From Pirellulales bacterium (GTDB lineage Bacteria > Planctomycetota > Planctomycetia > Pirellulales > UBA1268): a stretch of DNA of 37,971 nucleotides. A program made the position numbers and the translations under genes. Each line of letters opens with the position of its first letter. Within the stretch, counting starts at the first letter, position 1. Positions 23,835-32,249 of this stretch are shown here, piece after piece. The notes beneath the pieces are model-generated. The model saw nothing but the letters and a program-made list of their open reading frames with translations. It was not told the origin of the DNA and did not search any database. The stretch is from positions 1 through 37,971 of the forward strand of contig JADHSL010000017.1 of the NCBI GenBank assembly GCA_016776925.1. The letters run 5' to 3'.

Positions 23835-24082
23835 AAGATCAAAATGTATGAAATCGGAGTGTCTTCCAACAAAAAATACGAGTCACTATCGGCGTGTTTA
23901 TTCTACCAATCACAGATCAATACGCAGCAGGGGCAACTGTTTCGGCGGAGAGAGAACAAAAGGAGTTCCATCTCTCTTTTTGCATCATTTTTTCTGTGAA
24001 TTAACGTTAGAGGGGGTTCTCGAATGAAGACTCGAGAGCGATGCTAAAACCAAGAGAATATTCCTTCACGGAGAAGTTAGAC

Positions 24083-25501
24083 ATGTTTCGGTTCAATAGA
24101 GTGAGGACATGGCTTTGGCTCATTTTTCTGTCGACTGCTATTTCTTTTTCCACCGTATACGCTGAGAGTCTATACGGCACCGCAGCTGACCCCTTTGAGG
24201 CTGATCGGGTTGGGCTTACTCGTGAATGGATTATTCAACTTCCGTTTGACTCTGATCGCTATCGACTGAACCAAATCGATGCTGGACGCTGGATGGTTGT
24301 TGCTCAGTCAGAAGATGGCATTGTGCACGCGGTTCGTACAGGCAGTGGTGATATGACTCAACCGGGAAGCCCACCGCCCGGAATATTACTTTGGTCAGTA
24401 CCTCTTGGGCTACCAAAAGATAGTCTTCAATCCGCAGGAATTGATCGTGATCTTGTAACCATTAATCGAGACATGAATACCTTTGGAATTGATAGCCGCA
24501 CTGGCTCTATCTTCTGGAAGCGAAGATTGCCGGCCCCTTCTTCTTCAGGAAGCTTTCCTGTTGGTGACTGGGTCTATGTCCCGCTTTGGGACAAGACTAT
24601 GTATCGCCTCCCTGTGAATCCTTATCGCAGCCCAACCAACTCAGATGAAGAAGAAGGTACCAACGCAAAAAAAAGCTCTTCGAGTAAAACGAACCTCGAT
24701 CCTGTTCGCATAAAAGCGCATGGTCTCATCGAACAGCAGCCATTACTCTTTGGAGAAGGTGTCATCTGGTGTACAGAAAATGGACGCCTTACGGCACTTG
24801 AGCCGGCAGAAGAAGGCTGGGAACGACATGAATTCTTTCTTCGAGACAACCCAAATGGTCCTGTCGCAGTTCGCGGCACGGTAGTTTTTGCTGCAACAGA
24901 AAAGGGAGAGTTGGCACGTTTTGAAGATGCATCTGGAGGCCTTCGACTCACGTGGCGATATCTGCTGGAAACAAGTCTTCATCCCAACCAGACACGTCCA
25001 CAACTTCTGGTCAATGACGAAACACTTCTTGTTTCCCTTGGTGAAGAAGGCATTGCTGCCCACAATGCCAGTAATGGAGAACGATTGTGGAAGACGCCCT
25101 TGCAGGCCGATTTCTTAGCATGCATTGGAAGTCATCTCTGGTGTTACGACACACAGAACAGAATCACCGCTCTTCGCTTGAGTGACGGGATAGAGGACGC
25201 ATGGCTTTGCCCCGGCCCCTTCACTATTCCAGTAACAAACAGGTCCTCTGAGCGTATTATCCTTGCCTCGCCTCGTGGCCTACTGGCTTCGCTCAGGCCA
25301 CGAGTTGTAGCAGGTGAGGACTCGGCTATTCGGCCTTCGGCCCCATCGTCGGACAAAAAGACCATGCCATCGATCGCTGAAAAAAACACTTCGCCTGAGG
25401 CCCCTGAAAAGAAACCTTCTGTTCAGGAATCTGAAAAAATGAGTGGCGAAAAGCCGAAGCAAGAAAAAAAAGATGAGCCGTTTAATTTTTTCGGCAACTA
25501 A
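24083..25501 (+). CDS. Exported PQQ/WD40-like beta-propeller protein
   Basis: A 472-residue protein from ATG 24083, supported by GGAGAAG eight bases upstream and an immediate signal peptide (MFRFNRVRTWLWLIFLSTAI, cleavage near VYA-ES). The mature part has repeated 'G..W......' blades typical of PQQ-like or BamB-like propellers: FGIDSRTGSIFWKRRLPA, VWCTENGRLTALEP-like, GTVVFAATEKGELARFE and GIAAHNASNGERLWKTPL. The last 60 residues are a charged Lys/Glu/Pro/Ser tail ending NFFGN. No catalytic PQQ-enzyme residues are apparent, so a scaffold or binding role is more likely than dehydrogenase activity. It converges with the 47-residue membrane protein gene. Confidence 0.8.
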   Translation: MFRFNRVRTWLWLIFLSTAISFSTVYAESLYGTAADPFEADRVGLTREWIIQLPFDSDRYRLNQIDAGRWMVVAQSEDGIVHAVRTGSGDMTQPGSPPPGILLWSVPLGLPKDSLQSAGIDRDLVTINRDMNTFGIDSRTGSIFWKRRLPAPSSSGSFPVGDWVYVPLWDKTMYRLPVNPYRSPTNSDEEEGTNAKKSSSSKTNLDPVRIKAHGLIEQQPLLFGEGVIWCTENGRLTALEPAEEGWERHEFFLRDNPNGPVAVRGTVVFAATEKGELARFEDASGGLRLTWRYLLETSLHPNQTRPQLLVNDETLLVSLGEEGIAAHNASNGERLWKTPLQADFLACIGSHLWCYDTQNRITALRLSDGIEDAWLCPGPFTIPVTNRSSERIILASPRGLLASLRPRVVAGEDSAIRPSAPSSDKKTMPSIAEKNTSPEAPEKKPSVQESEKMSGEKPKQEKKDEPFNFFGN

Positions 25502-25513
25502 GACACGTGCACG

Positions 25514-25657
25514 CTATGGCTTCAGCGGAAGCCCCCTGGCCCATAATTCAAGCGCAAGGATGAGGCAGCCAATTGAGATTGCAGTAAAAGATAACATCAT
25601 CATCCCGGTGTAAGCATTTTGTCGCTTGGGATGTGTTGGTTCACCACTCTCTACCAT
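25514..25657 (-). CDS. Small single-pass membrane protein (47 residues)
   Basis: Short gene of 47 codons: a hydrophilic start (MVESGEPTHPKRQNAYTG), then the hydrophobic MMMLSFTAISIGCLILALEL membrane helix and the tail WARGLPLKP. The near-perfect ribosome site GGAGGAG lies five bases before ATG 25657, which makes it much more credible than a random frame. It lies 52 bases after the coiled-coil gene at 25710-26537 and is probably the last gene of the lnt cluster. Small planctomycete proteins with an 'AYTGMMM' motif before a helix look familiar as hypotheticals, but no function is known to me. Confidence 0.7.
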   Translation of the reverse strand: MVESGEPTHPKRQNAYTGMMMLSFTAISIGCLILALELWARGLPLKP

Positions 25658-25662
25658 CTCAA

Positions 25663-25669
25663 CTCCTCC
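25663..25669 (-). promoter_or_regulatory. Ribosome binding site GGAGGAG of the 47-codon gene
   Basis: GGAGGAG, five bases before ATG 25657 on the minus strand, is one of the strongest Shine-Dalgarno sites in the window. It is the main evidence that the short frame is translated. Confidence 0.65.
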
Positions 25670-25709
25670 AAAACACTCTTAGCACTAACCTTAACTATTA
25701 AGTTTAGCC

Positions 25710-26537
25710 TTAGCTATCAAGTTTGAGCCGTGTCGCAACGCGATCACCCCGTTGAACAATTCCACGCGCAAAGTCTTTGAGCACACGGACAACAGCACGG
25801 TCAGGCTTTACGCTGACTACACGAAGACGACCAAGATATTCATCGGCACGAAAAACTTCTAACTCATGCCCGGCTTGAAGCCCATCATCGCTTCCGATCG
25901 AAACTTCGACAAGATCGTTCGCAACAGCAGTAACGACTCCACCAACAACTGGTATGACTGTTTCAGGGCGCTTTAATGAAAGTCCGTTCTGCTGTAAGAC
26001 CACTCTCGCATTTGCTACTTGTTGTTCAAGCTGCTTTTTTCGTTCCGTGGCCATGGCTAGCTCAGACTCCGCTTGATGCAATTCAGCAGCCAACTCAGCA
26101 CCTCGGTTTACTGATCCCTTGAGATTATCCTGAAGGCCATGGATTTCTTCTCGCAACTCGCCAACAAGTTTCTCTGCAGCATCTCGTTCATCCTTCGCAC
26201 TGGCAAGTTCTTTGATGTCTTTATCGAGATCACTCAGCTCCGCCTCACGCTTTTTCTTTAGACCGGCGAGTTCTGTGTCTTTTTGCTGAAGTGCTGTTTC
26301 AAGTTTCGCGACGACCTGCTCACGATCTTTTTCAGAAGCAGCAATCTGTTCGTTGAGTGTTGTGAGTTCTGATTCTTTGGCCTGCCGCTCTGCTTTGGCC
26401 TGCTCAAGCTCAGTCGCAAGTCGCTGTGATTCTTTTTGCCAATTCGTGTGCGATGAAAAAATTGCGATCGCAAAGCTCATGAACACAACGCTCATGACCA
26501 TCACAGCAAAAACAAATATCTTTCCGAGAGTATTCAT
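25710..26537 (-). CDS. Membrane-anchored coiled-coil protein
   Basis: A 275-residue protein from ATG 26537. The first 30 residues (MNTLGKIFVFAVMVMSVVFM and onward) are one membrane anchor. Residues about 35-185 are a long Lys/Glu/Gln-rich coiled coil (ELEQAKAERQAKESELTTL, ERDAAEKLVGELREEIHGL). The C-terminal 75 residues form a beta-rich domain (GVVTAVANDLVEVSIGSDDG, LEVFRADEYLGRLRVVSV, RGIVQRGDRVATRL) like the small OB/SH3-type domain after coiled coils in FlgT- or MreC-like proteins. That domain likeness is tentative. It is the first gene downstream of lnt on the same strand (139-base gap). A structural or cell-envelope role is likely. Confidence 0.75.
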   Translation of the reverse strand: MNTLGKIFVFAVMVMSVVFMSFAIAIFSSHTNWQKESQRLATELEQAKAERQAKESELTTLNEQIAASEKDREQVVAKLETALQQKDTELAGLKKKREAELSDLDKDIKELASAKDERDAAEKLVGELREEIHGLQDNLKGSVNRGAELAAELHQAESELAMATERKKQLEQQVANARVVLQQNGLSLKRPETVIPVVGGVVTAVANDLVEVSIGSDDGLQAGHELEVFRADEYLGRLRVVSVKPDRAVVRVLKDFARGIVQRGDRVATRLKLDS

Positions 26538-26676
26538 GCCCGAATCCGTACTACCGAACAAGGAATTAAAACAACAAGCTGGTCGCTCCGTAACTTTCGC
26601 CCGAGCAGCCCAGTCAATCAAATATTACGCTTCTATCGTCTGATTCGTCCCGAAAGCCGGTATTCCTTCAACTATC

Positions 26677-28374
26677 TTACGCTAGGGTACCTCTTCTCAC
26701 CCAGTGTTCCAACGCCACTGTCACCGTAATCGCTACACATATCCCAGGCAGAAAACTGCCCCAGAGAAGCCAGAGTGTCCAGCGTCCGTCTGGCACGACG
26801 GTAACACGTAATGTAGCCGTTTTTCTGCGTGGACCACACGCAAGCAAACGCCCACAACCGTCAACAGAGGCCGAAAAACCTGTATTTGCAGCGATGACAA
26901 TTGGTGTTCGAACCTCAACCGCGCGAAAAATAGCTGCTGTGAGATGCATGTCGAGTTCACTGGAACCCCAAAACCAACCATCATTTGTTAGATTTGCAAT
27001 AAGGTCAGGACCGCCATTTATCTGACGACAATATCGAACAAGTGAACGAATTGTCTCTGGGAGTGCTGTTTCGTAACAGATCGTACAGGTCAGCCGCCTG
27101 CCAGCTACGGACGTCACGAGTGGCTGGTGGCCAGCTGTTAGACCAACAGGAAGCGGTGTAAGACGATAGAGCCATGGAAATGTCTCAGCAAAGGGGACAT
27201 ATTCACCAAAAAGAACAGGTTTCATTTTGGCATATGTGTCTCGGACTCGACCACGATCATCGAGGAGAACAGCGCAATTAAAGTATCGAGTTCCTGTGAC
27301 AGCACTCGGTGTCACAACCTGTTTATCAACACCGACAAGCCAATTCGTACCGTATGACTTTGCATAGGTTACAAGTGGTTCAAGGCGTTCCTCTTCGAGC
27401 CGCTGACGGCAGAGGGCCTGCAACGCAACATCTTCAGTATCACTACCATCTGTTAGCTCACTTTTGGTAAGCATTGCTCTCACAACACTTGCAGGCAATC
27501 GTTCATTTGGATCAATTTCAAGAAGACCAAGACGCCACATTGTTTCAGGCCAGAGAATCAAGTCAGGCAATGTGGGCCTTTCTAAGAGGCCACTGCGGGT
27601 CAGTTCGTCATACTGCTGAGTCACTTTCTGGAAGGCATTTGGATCGTGTTTGAGTTCAGTATCTATGGAACCCTGGACAAGCAGTGTCTCCAGAGGTGCA
27701 ACACGAGGCTCAGGGATCGTCGTAAGTCGCCAATGACCATAAAAAATTGATGCACCAAGAATGCCGGCAGCCAGAACTACATCTCGGACTGTTTCTTTCG
27801 TCCGCCAAGACGATATCGAGCAGAAAAGTGCTGCTGCCACAAGCATCACAATACCGCTGACACCAATGGCACCGGCAATGTCTGCACTTTGTAGCAGAGT
27901 GGTCCATCGCCATTGTGAATGACCGAGCATTGCAAATGTAAAGCCACCGAAAAGTACACCACGCAACTGCTCACACGCCACCCATGCTATTGGTGCTGCC
28001 GCTACCAACGGCCATCCCCACCGCCGCATCAGGAGTCGAGCAGACCAAATGAAAGCAGGCAGATAAAATGCTAGGTAGGCCGACAAACAAACCCAGCCCA
28101 ATGAAGTTGCTGGGTGAGGAAGTCGAAGCCAGTGGATCGTTGCAAGCCAGTGAATGAAACCGGCACTCCAGATCAGTAACCAGAATTTTTGTGGCACATG
28201 GCTCGTCTTTCTCGTGATCAGCCACAGCCAAGGCAACGGTGCAAGCCATGCGAAAAACCACACGTCACATGGTGGTTGAATGAGAAACATTGTTCCTGCA
28301 CCACCAAATGCCGCAACCGTCTCTCCTCTCAAAGACCGGTCATGAAACAGTCTTTGAACGAATGACCGGTTCAT
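26677..28374 (-). CDS. lnt: Apolipoprotein N-acyltransferase
   Basis: A 565-residue integral inner-membrane enzyme that N-acylates the diacylglyceryl-cysteine of lipoproteins, the last step of lipoprotein maturation. About eight hydrophobic N-terminal segments (residues 20-215) are followed by a nitrilase-type domain. The catalytic triad is present: Glu277 in ILWPETMW, Lys383 in YAKMKPVLFGEYVPF and Cys433 in CTICYE; the downstream NLTNDGWFWGSSE is also conserved. A C-terminal membrane helix (WTLWLLWGSFLPGICVAITV) closes the protein. A lineage insert of about 20 residues (SELTDGSDTEDVALQ region) lies inside the nitrilase domain. Its ATG overlaps the stop of the lipoyl-like gene as ATGA, so translation is coupled. 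Confidence 0.95.
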   Translation of the reverse strand: MNRSFVQRLFHDRSLRGETVAAFGGAGTMFLIQPPCDVWFFAWLAPLPWLWLITRKTSHVPQKFWLLIWSAGFIHWLATIHWLRLPHPATSLGWVCLSAYLAFYLPAFIWSARLLMRRWGWPLVAAAPIAWVACEQLRGVLFGGFTFAMLGHSQWRWTTLLQSADIAGAIGVSGIVMLVAAALFCSISSWRTKETVRDVVLAAGILGASIFYGHWRLTTIPEPRVAPLETLLVQGSIDTELKHDPNAFQKVTQQYDELTRSGLLERPTLPDLILWPETMWRLGLLEIDPNERLPASVVRAMLTKSELTDGSDTEDVALQALCRQRLEEERLEPLVTYAKSYGTNWLVGVDKQVVTPSAVTGTRYFNCAVLLDDRGRVRDTYAKMKPVLFGEYVPFAETFPWLYRLTPLPVGLTAGHQPLVTSVAGRRLTCTICYETALPETIRSLVRYCRQINGGPDLIANLTNDGWFWGSSELDMHLTAAIFRAVEVRTPIVIAANTGFSASVDGCGRLLACGPRRKTATLRVTVVPDGRWTLWLLWGSFLPGICVAITVTVALEHWVRRGTLA

Positions 28375-28643
28375 TTTTGCGCATCCTCGGGAAGAATTTC
28401 TGCAACAACCATACCAGGAAATACAATGGTATCTTCGTCAACGAATTGCCGGACACACTCACCAGCAACAGGAGCGAGCAAATCGACTGTGGCCGGATTC
28501 GTAGCCAATTCAACAACGCGATCACCCTCAAGAACATTACTTCCTTGTGGAACAAGCCACAAGGAAAGAACAAGCGGGGTTTCACCGAGCCCAAGATCTG
28601 GAACAACAATTGGAACAGGCGTGACTGGATTACGTGACTTCAT
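28371..28643 (-). CDS. Lipoyl/biotinyl-like domain protein without acceptor lysine
   Basis: A stand-alone 90-residue protein from ATG 28643 (the frame is open to 28730 but then overlaps the peptidase gene). The fold signature of a lipoyl (2-oxoacid dehydrogenase E2) domain is clear: PIVVPDLGLGETPLVLSLWL, GSNVLEGDRVVELATNPATV, LLAPVAGECV and VFPGMVVAEI. In true lipoyl domains the hairpin reads E-T-D-K-A-T-V; here it is A-T-N-P-A-T-V (46-52), so the modified lysine is replaced by Pro50. It cannot be lipoylated at the usual site. It follows the M28 peptidase by 20 bases, and its TGA overlaps the lnt ATG. Role unknown; a binding or scaffold use of the barrel is possible. Confidence 0.8.
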   Translation of the reverse strand: MKSRNPVTPVPIVVPDLGLGETPLVLSLWLVPQGSNVLEGDRVVELATNPATVDLLAPVAGECVRQFVDEDTIVFPGMVVAEILPEDAQK

Positions 28644-28663
28644 AAATTCTGATTTCCTACCAA

Positions 28664-29611
28664 TCAGTCGCTCTTTTGAAGCCACGAAAGCATAACTTGC
28701 CCCACTAAACCAAGGGACTTTGCAGAGCAATTCGCTGGAATATCTTGTGTTGTATGCCAGTGTGGGTAGTCAAAGTCAATAATGTCACACGTTGGAATGC
28801 CACCGGTCATTCGAAGTGGCACATGATCATCATTGATGACATATTTTGGACGTGGCACAAATTCCCGTATCTGTAGCTGTTTTGCTGTTGCCCAAATTGA
28901 TTCAACGACTGGGCGTGTATCAGGCCAATCAACACTTTGCTGCTCCTGCCAAATTGCAAGATTACGATCACCCACCATGTCCAAGATAACGCCACAGCGA
29001 TAGGCGTACGATATCGATCCGGCTTTTCGAGAGGTGGCGTATTGTCTCGCAAAAAACAGTGACCCGAGACAGTAGGAATCCCGCCCCTCCTCAAAAACGT
29101 ATTCTTCAGCATCAAAGAAGACAAAGTCGACACCCACCGATCCCTTTATTTCGGGCATTGATTCAGCGAGCTCCATCAAAACAGCAACACCGCTTGCGCC
29201 ATCATTCGCACCAAGAAAAACTCCCGTAGGATCGCGCCGATCTCGATCTGGGTATGGCCGGGTATCATAGTGAACCCCTAAAAGCACTCGGTCATTTCTC
29301 TCGGGGTGCCAGGAAACGATGAGATTCTCCATGCGTACCCAGTCACCAGTCCGACCATCTCGGCTTCGAAAAGCCTGACGAAAGACTTTCGCCCCTGCTT
29401 TTTGAAAATGACGGATAAGAAGATCTCGCTGTTCCTGCATTCCTTTGGAACCACTTGGACGGGGGCCAAGTTCACAAATTGCTTCCAAGTACTCCATTGC
29501 TCGTGTTCCTGAAAACCCAGTGGGCTCATTCGCTTCCAAACCTGATCCTGCTAGGAACGCCAAAAAAACCAGCGTGGTGTTGAGGGTGACAGAATGAATC
29601 GTAATAGCCAT
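28664..29611 (-). CDS. Exported M28-family zinc peptidase / glutaminyl-peptide cyclotransferase-like
   Basis: A 315-residue protein from ATG 29611, where a signal peptide (MAITIHSVTLNTTLVFLAFL, cleavage near GLEA-NE) begins; ATGs at 29662 and 29713 would only put a basic extension before it. The M28 metal sites are visible: HYDTRPYPDRD (His114), LGANDGASGVAVLMELAE (Asp137), FFDAEEY (Glu169/Glu170), DMVGD (Asp211) and DYPHWHTTQD (His286). The HYDTRP..D.D and GANDGASG blocks are closest to secreted glutaminyl cyclases, which cap N-terminal Gln as pyroglutamate, but an aminopeptidase cannot be excluded. It probably acts outside the cytoplasmic membrane. It heads a run with the lipoyl-like gene and lnt. 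Confidence 0.88.
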   Translation of the reverse strand: MAITIHSVTLNTTLVFLAFLAGSGLEANEPTGFSGTRAMEYLEAICELGPRPSGSKGMQEQRDLLIRHFQKAGAKVFRQAFRSRDGRTGDWVRMENLIVSWHPERNDRVLLGVHYDTRPYPDRDRRDPTGVFLGANDGASGVAVLMELAESMPEIKGSVGVDFVFFDAEEYVFEEGRDSYCLGSLFFARQYATSRKAGSISYAYRCGVILDMVGDRNLAIWQEQQSVDWPDTRPVVESIWATAKQLQIREFVPRPKYVINDDHVPLRMTGGIPTCDIIDFDYPHWHTTQDIPANCSAKSLGLVGQVMLSWLQKSD

Positions 29612-29921
29612 TGGGAATTCCCAGGGAATAGATCTCGTCGGTGCTCTTGATCTCCTTTTCATGAATGTTCTTCCGATACCAACAACTACTTTATTTTTCC
29701 GAACACTAAGCAAAAAATTATTTTATGTATCTGACATCACACAGACTCTTACTAGAACTGTGGCTCTCTACCGTTGTACGTCTATCCAGATCATTGCGTC
29801 AAAAAACAATGTTGTCATAGTTCTTATCAACCCACTTTGAGACGCACTTGAAAACATGAATCGCCGGCAATTATCTCATCTGATTGCGGGATTGAGTGAC
29901 CAAGAAAACGAGCCTCTGGCA
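29612..29921. other. Intergenic stretch between the M28 gene and the histidine phosphatase gene
   Basis: About 310 bases without a supported gene. The part nearest the peptidase could be its leader (alternative upstream ATGs at 29662 and 29713). AT-rich sequence around 29690-29735 may hold its promoter, but I cannot place clear -35/-10 boxes. A 33-codon plus-strand frame (29856-29957) overlaps the end of the phosphatase gene and has no good ribosome site. Confidence 0.4.
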
Positions 29922-30554
29922 TCAACCGAGATGATCCGTTTCATTAAAAGAAAGTAATGCTGGGCCTGGCCATTTGAGCTGGGATACTGAACAATTTCCA
30001 AGTGCTGGCAATCGAGTAAAAGGCCTTTCAGCAACTTCTGCAAGTAAAGAGTGATCACGTCCAACAAGAAGACCAAGTGCTGCTGTTAAAACACCCCCAT
30101 GGGCCACAACGATCATGCTGTTAACAGACCGACTTGAAAGAGACTGCAGGACATGACGTCCTCGCTCCGCAAGCTGCCGCCTTGATTCTCCGCCCGGTAT
30201 CTGAAAATCCACATCACCTGAACGCCATCGAGCAACATCCTCAGGAAACCGATCCGCTAGGTCATCCCATAAGTGGCCTTGGAACACACCTGCATTCAAC
30301 TCAACAAGTTCATCTGCGACCTGGACGGCGAGACCTGTTACTTTTCCGATTTCCTCGGCCGTCTCACGGGCACGGCAAAGCGGACTACTCCAGAGTTCGC
30401 AGGATTGATTTCGAAATGACTGACTTTGGCACCATGAAGCAACTGCGGCTGCCTGCTGACGACCTGTATCAGAAAGCTTTACATCTGCTTGTCCTTGAAC
30501 TCTTCCTTCGCGGTTCGACAAACTCTCGCCATGGCGAATCAGGATCTGGAGCAT
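29922..30554 (-). CDS. Histidine phosphatase superfamily protein (phosphoglycerate mutase-like)
   Basis: A 210-residue branch-1 histidine phosphatase. The catalytic RHG motif is LIRHGES (residues 6-12, His8). The second arginine motif is SSPLCRARETAEEI, the acid is in ELNAGVFQG (Glu at the usual 'E...G.w.G' site), and the second histidine is in VVAHGGVLTAAL. There is no signal peptide, so it is cytoplasmic. The length suits GpmB/CobC-like broad phosphatases rather than a glycolytic mutase; the substrate cannot be assigned. It starts 24 bases after the stop of the thioredoxin/protease gene on the same strand, which suggests co-transcription. Confidence 0.9.
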   Translation of the reverse strand: MLQILIRHGESLSNREGRVQGQADVKLSDTGRQQAAAVASWCQSQSFRNQSCELWSSPLCRARETAEEIGKVTGLAVQVADELVELNAGVFQGHLWDDLADRFPEDVARWRSGDVDFQIPGGESRRQLAERGRHVLQSLSSRSVNSMIVVAHGGVLTAALGLLVGRDHSLLAEVAERPFTRLPALGNCSVSQLKWPGPALLSFNETDHLG

Positions 30555-30578
30555 AGATTTTTTATATCTACAAGGAAA

Positions 30579-32249
30579 TCACTCACTTGCAACATTTCCC
30601 TGTTCGTGCACCTCGGACAGTCTTTCAACAAAACGAGGACTGGCGTTCTGAAGCATGAATACTTCACTATCTGCTTGGCTTGCTCCACGAGGTCGAACAA
30701 TGCATATCACCTCAGCATCCCCTCCATGTTCCCGCACGTGATCGAGTAGAGCTTGCTCACCTGCAGAAAGACCATGCATCTGCTCACCATCTTCTATGGC
30801 TTGTGGCAAAGGAGGATTTGAGGATTGTCTTTCATTTTGATTGACACGTAGTGGATCAACACCTTCCGCAGATAATCGTGGACCACTTGATGCAGTAGGA
30901 ACAGCATCTGCTCTGTCACGACGATCAAAAGAAAAAGCTGGCATCGCATCTGGCAAATGAGGCACGGTTGTTTTGTCAGCGTTTCCTGCAAGTTCATTTT
31001 CAGTGCCGGGGTAAACATGTCTGTAGACAAACGCGAGTCCAGCCTCGTCAAGATGTTCATGAATTGACGGAAGTGCTGCAAAAAGCCCTTCGTTGTCCTC
31101 CGGGTCAGCCGCGTTGCAGACGCCTAAAAGTGTTCCATCAAGTGCAAATAAACCGCCGCCGCTACGGCCCTGTACCGGCTGTCCAGCAACCTGAACATTC
31201 GCCGGACCAAGGTACTTATCGACTGAAGTAACTCGACTCACATGCATCGTAGGCTCACGACCTCCGTCACAACCGATCGTGGCAACACCTTCACCAACGT
31301 CACGCGGGCGACCAACAGAGCCAATTTTGACAGGCTCCAAAATTGCCTCTGTGAAAACACTAACGAGTGCAAGATCACGGTCCAAATCATACGACACCAT
31401 CTGTCCTGCTAAACGATCAGCAGAGGGGTCACCAAACAAATCGACCTCAATCGTGCCTTCTCCAACAGAATCGCGGAAAATATGACCACAAGTAAGTATC
31501 AGCGCTTCTCCTTGTCGACAATCGATGACGGTTCCGGTTCCCCAGGAAGCTCCATTCGGATCCTGTACTCGTAATCTCGCGGTAGCCTGAATCAGGTTGC
31601 GTTGAAGTGCAGATTTCGTTTCAACAGCTAATGTGGGTGGTGGTGCCAGAACTGGTTGCTGTTTTGCACCTTGTGGATCTCGAAGTGACCGTTCCGCAGC
31701 CTGGTCAACAAGCGGTTGGCTCACCGAACCTGACAGTTGTGCCGGCGGATGAACCGTAGGTGACACTGCAGACTCTGTTGCAAGATGGGTAGCGGAATTA
31801 CTTACGGGGACAGGTACCCCAGGTATTTGATGAACAGTTGGAGAATCAGTTGGGACAGCGAGTTTCGGCAAGCCCAATGGCTGCCGACTTTGTGCAAGTA
31901 GCTTTTCAAGCTCACTCCGAGTGGTAGCCCCATCGATTCGACCAACTTCATGACCCTTTACCAACAAGATATAGCAGGGGACTCCTGTTACCTGAAACCG
32001 CTTGACGATATCGTGTTCTTGGTCGACATCTACGTGACGGACAAGCCAACCGGCTGCACCAATTTCTCCAATAAGAGGTGCCATCTGCTGACAGGGACCA
32101 CACCAGTCCGCAGAGAAATCGAGTAGGACAACATCACCTGTTGTTGCAGCTGTTGCCGGCGCAGTTGTTTGGCAGCGCCCAATACTGGGTGACAGCCAAA
32201 CAAGACTAAAAACAACAGACAACAATACAAAGCGAAAGACTCGGGACAT
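30579..32249 (-). CDS. Exported thioredoxin-domain / trypsin-like serine protease fusion
   Basis: A 556-residue protein from ATG 32249, preferred over ATG 32261 because GGAG lies six bases upstream. The signal peptide is MSRVFRFVLLSVVFSLVWLS. A thioredoxin domain (about 37-120) has the redox motif SADWCGPCQQMAP (Cys49/Cys52 in the shorter numbering) and GVPCYILL at the cis-proline loop. A Pro/Ser-rich linker of about 80 residues follows. Residues about 220-400 are a chymotrypsin-fold S1C-like domain with an intact triad: LTCGHIF (His256), DLDRDLALV (Asp292) and QGRSGGGLF (Ser363). The C-terminal 150 residues are low-complexity, then a helical segment. It may link disulphide chemistry with proteolysis in the periplasm; no PDZ domain is seen. 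It is upstream of the phosphatase gene. Confidence 0.85.
   Translation of the reverse strand: MSRVFRFVLLSVVFSLVWLSPSIGRCQTTAPATAATTGDVVLLDFSADWCGPCQQMAPLIGEIGAAGWLVRHVDVDQEHDIVKRFQVTGVPCYILLVKGHEVGRIDGATTRSELEKLLAQSRQPLGLPKLAVPTDSPTVHQIPGVPVPVSNSATHLATESAVSPTVHPPAQLSGSVSQPLVDQAAERSLRDPQGAKQQPVLAPPPTLAVETKSALQRNLIQATARLRVQDPNGASWGTGTVIDCRQGEALILTCGHIFRDSVGEGTIEVDLFGDPSADRLAGQMVSYDLDRDLALVSVFTEAILEPVKIGSVGRPRDVGEGVATIGCDGGREPTMHVSRVTSVDKYLGPANVQVAGQPVQGRSGGGLFALDGTLLGVCNAADPEDNEGLFAALPSIHEHLDEAGLAFVYRHVYPGTENELAGNADKTTVPHLPDAMPAFSFDRRDRADAVPTASSGPRLSAEGVDPLRVNQNERQSSNPPLPQAIEDGEQMHGLSAGEQALLDHVREHGGDAEVICIVRPRGASQADSEVFMLQNASPRFVERLSEVHEQGNVASE

Noticed and set aside
29856-29957. 33-codon plus-strand frame (MNRRQLSHLIAG...) before and over the end of the phosphatase gene
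   Set aside because: It overlaps 36 bases of the phosphatase 3' end and lacks a clear ribosome site. Composition is plausible, but nothing else supports it.
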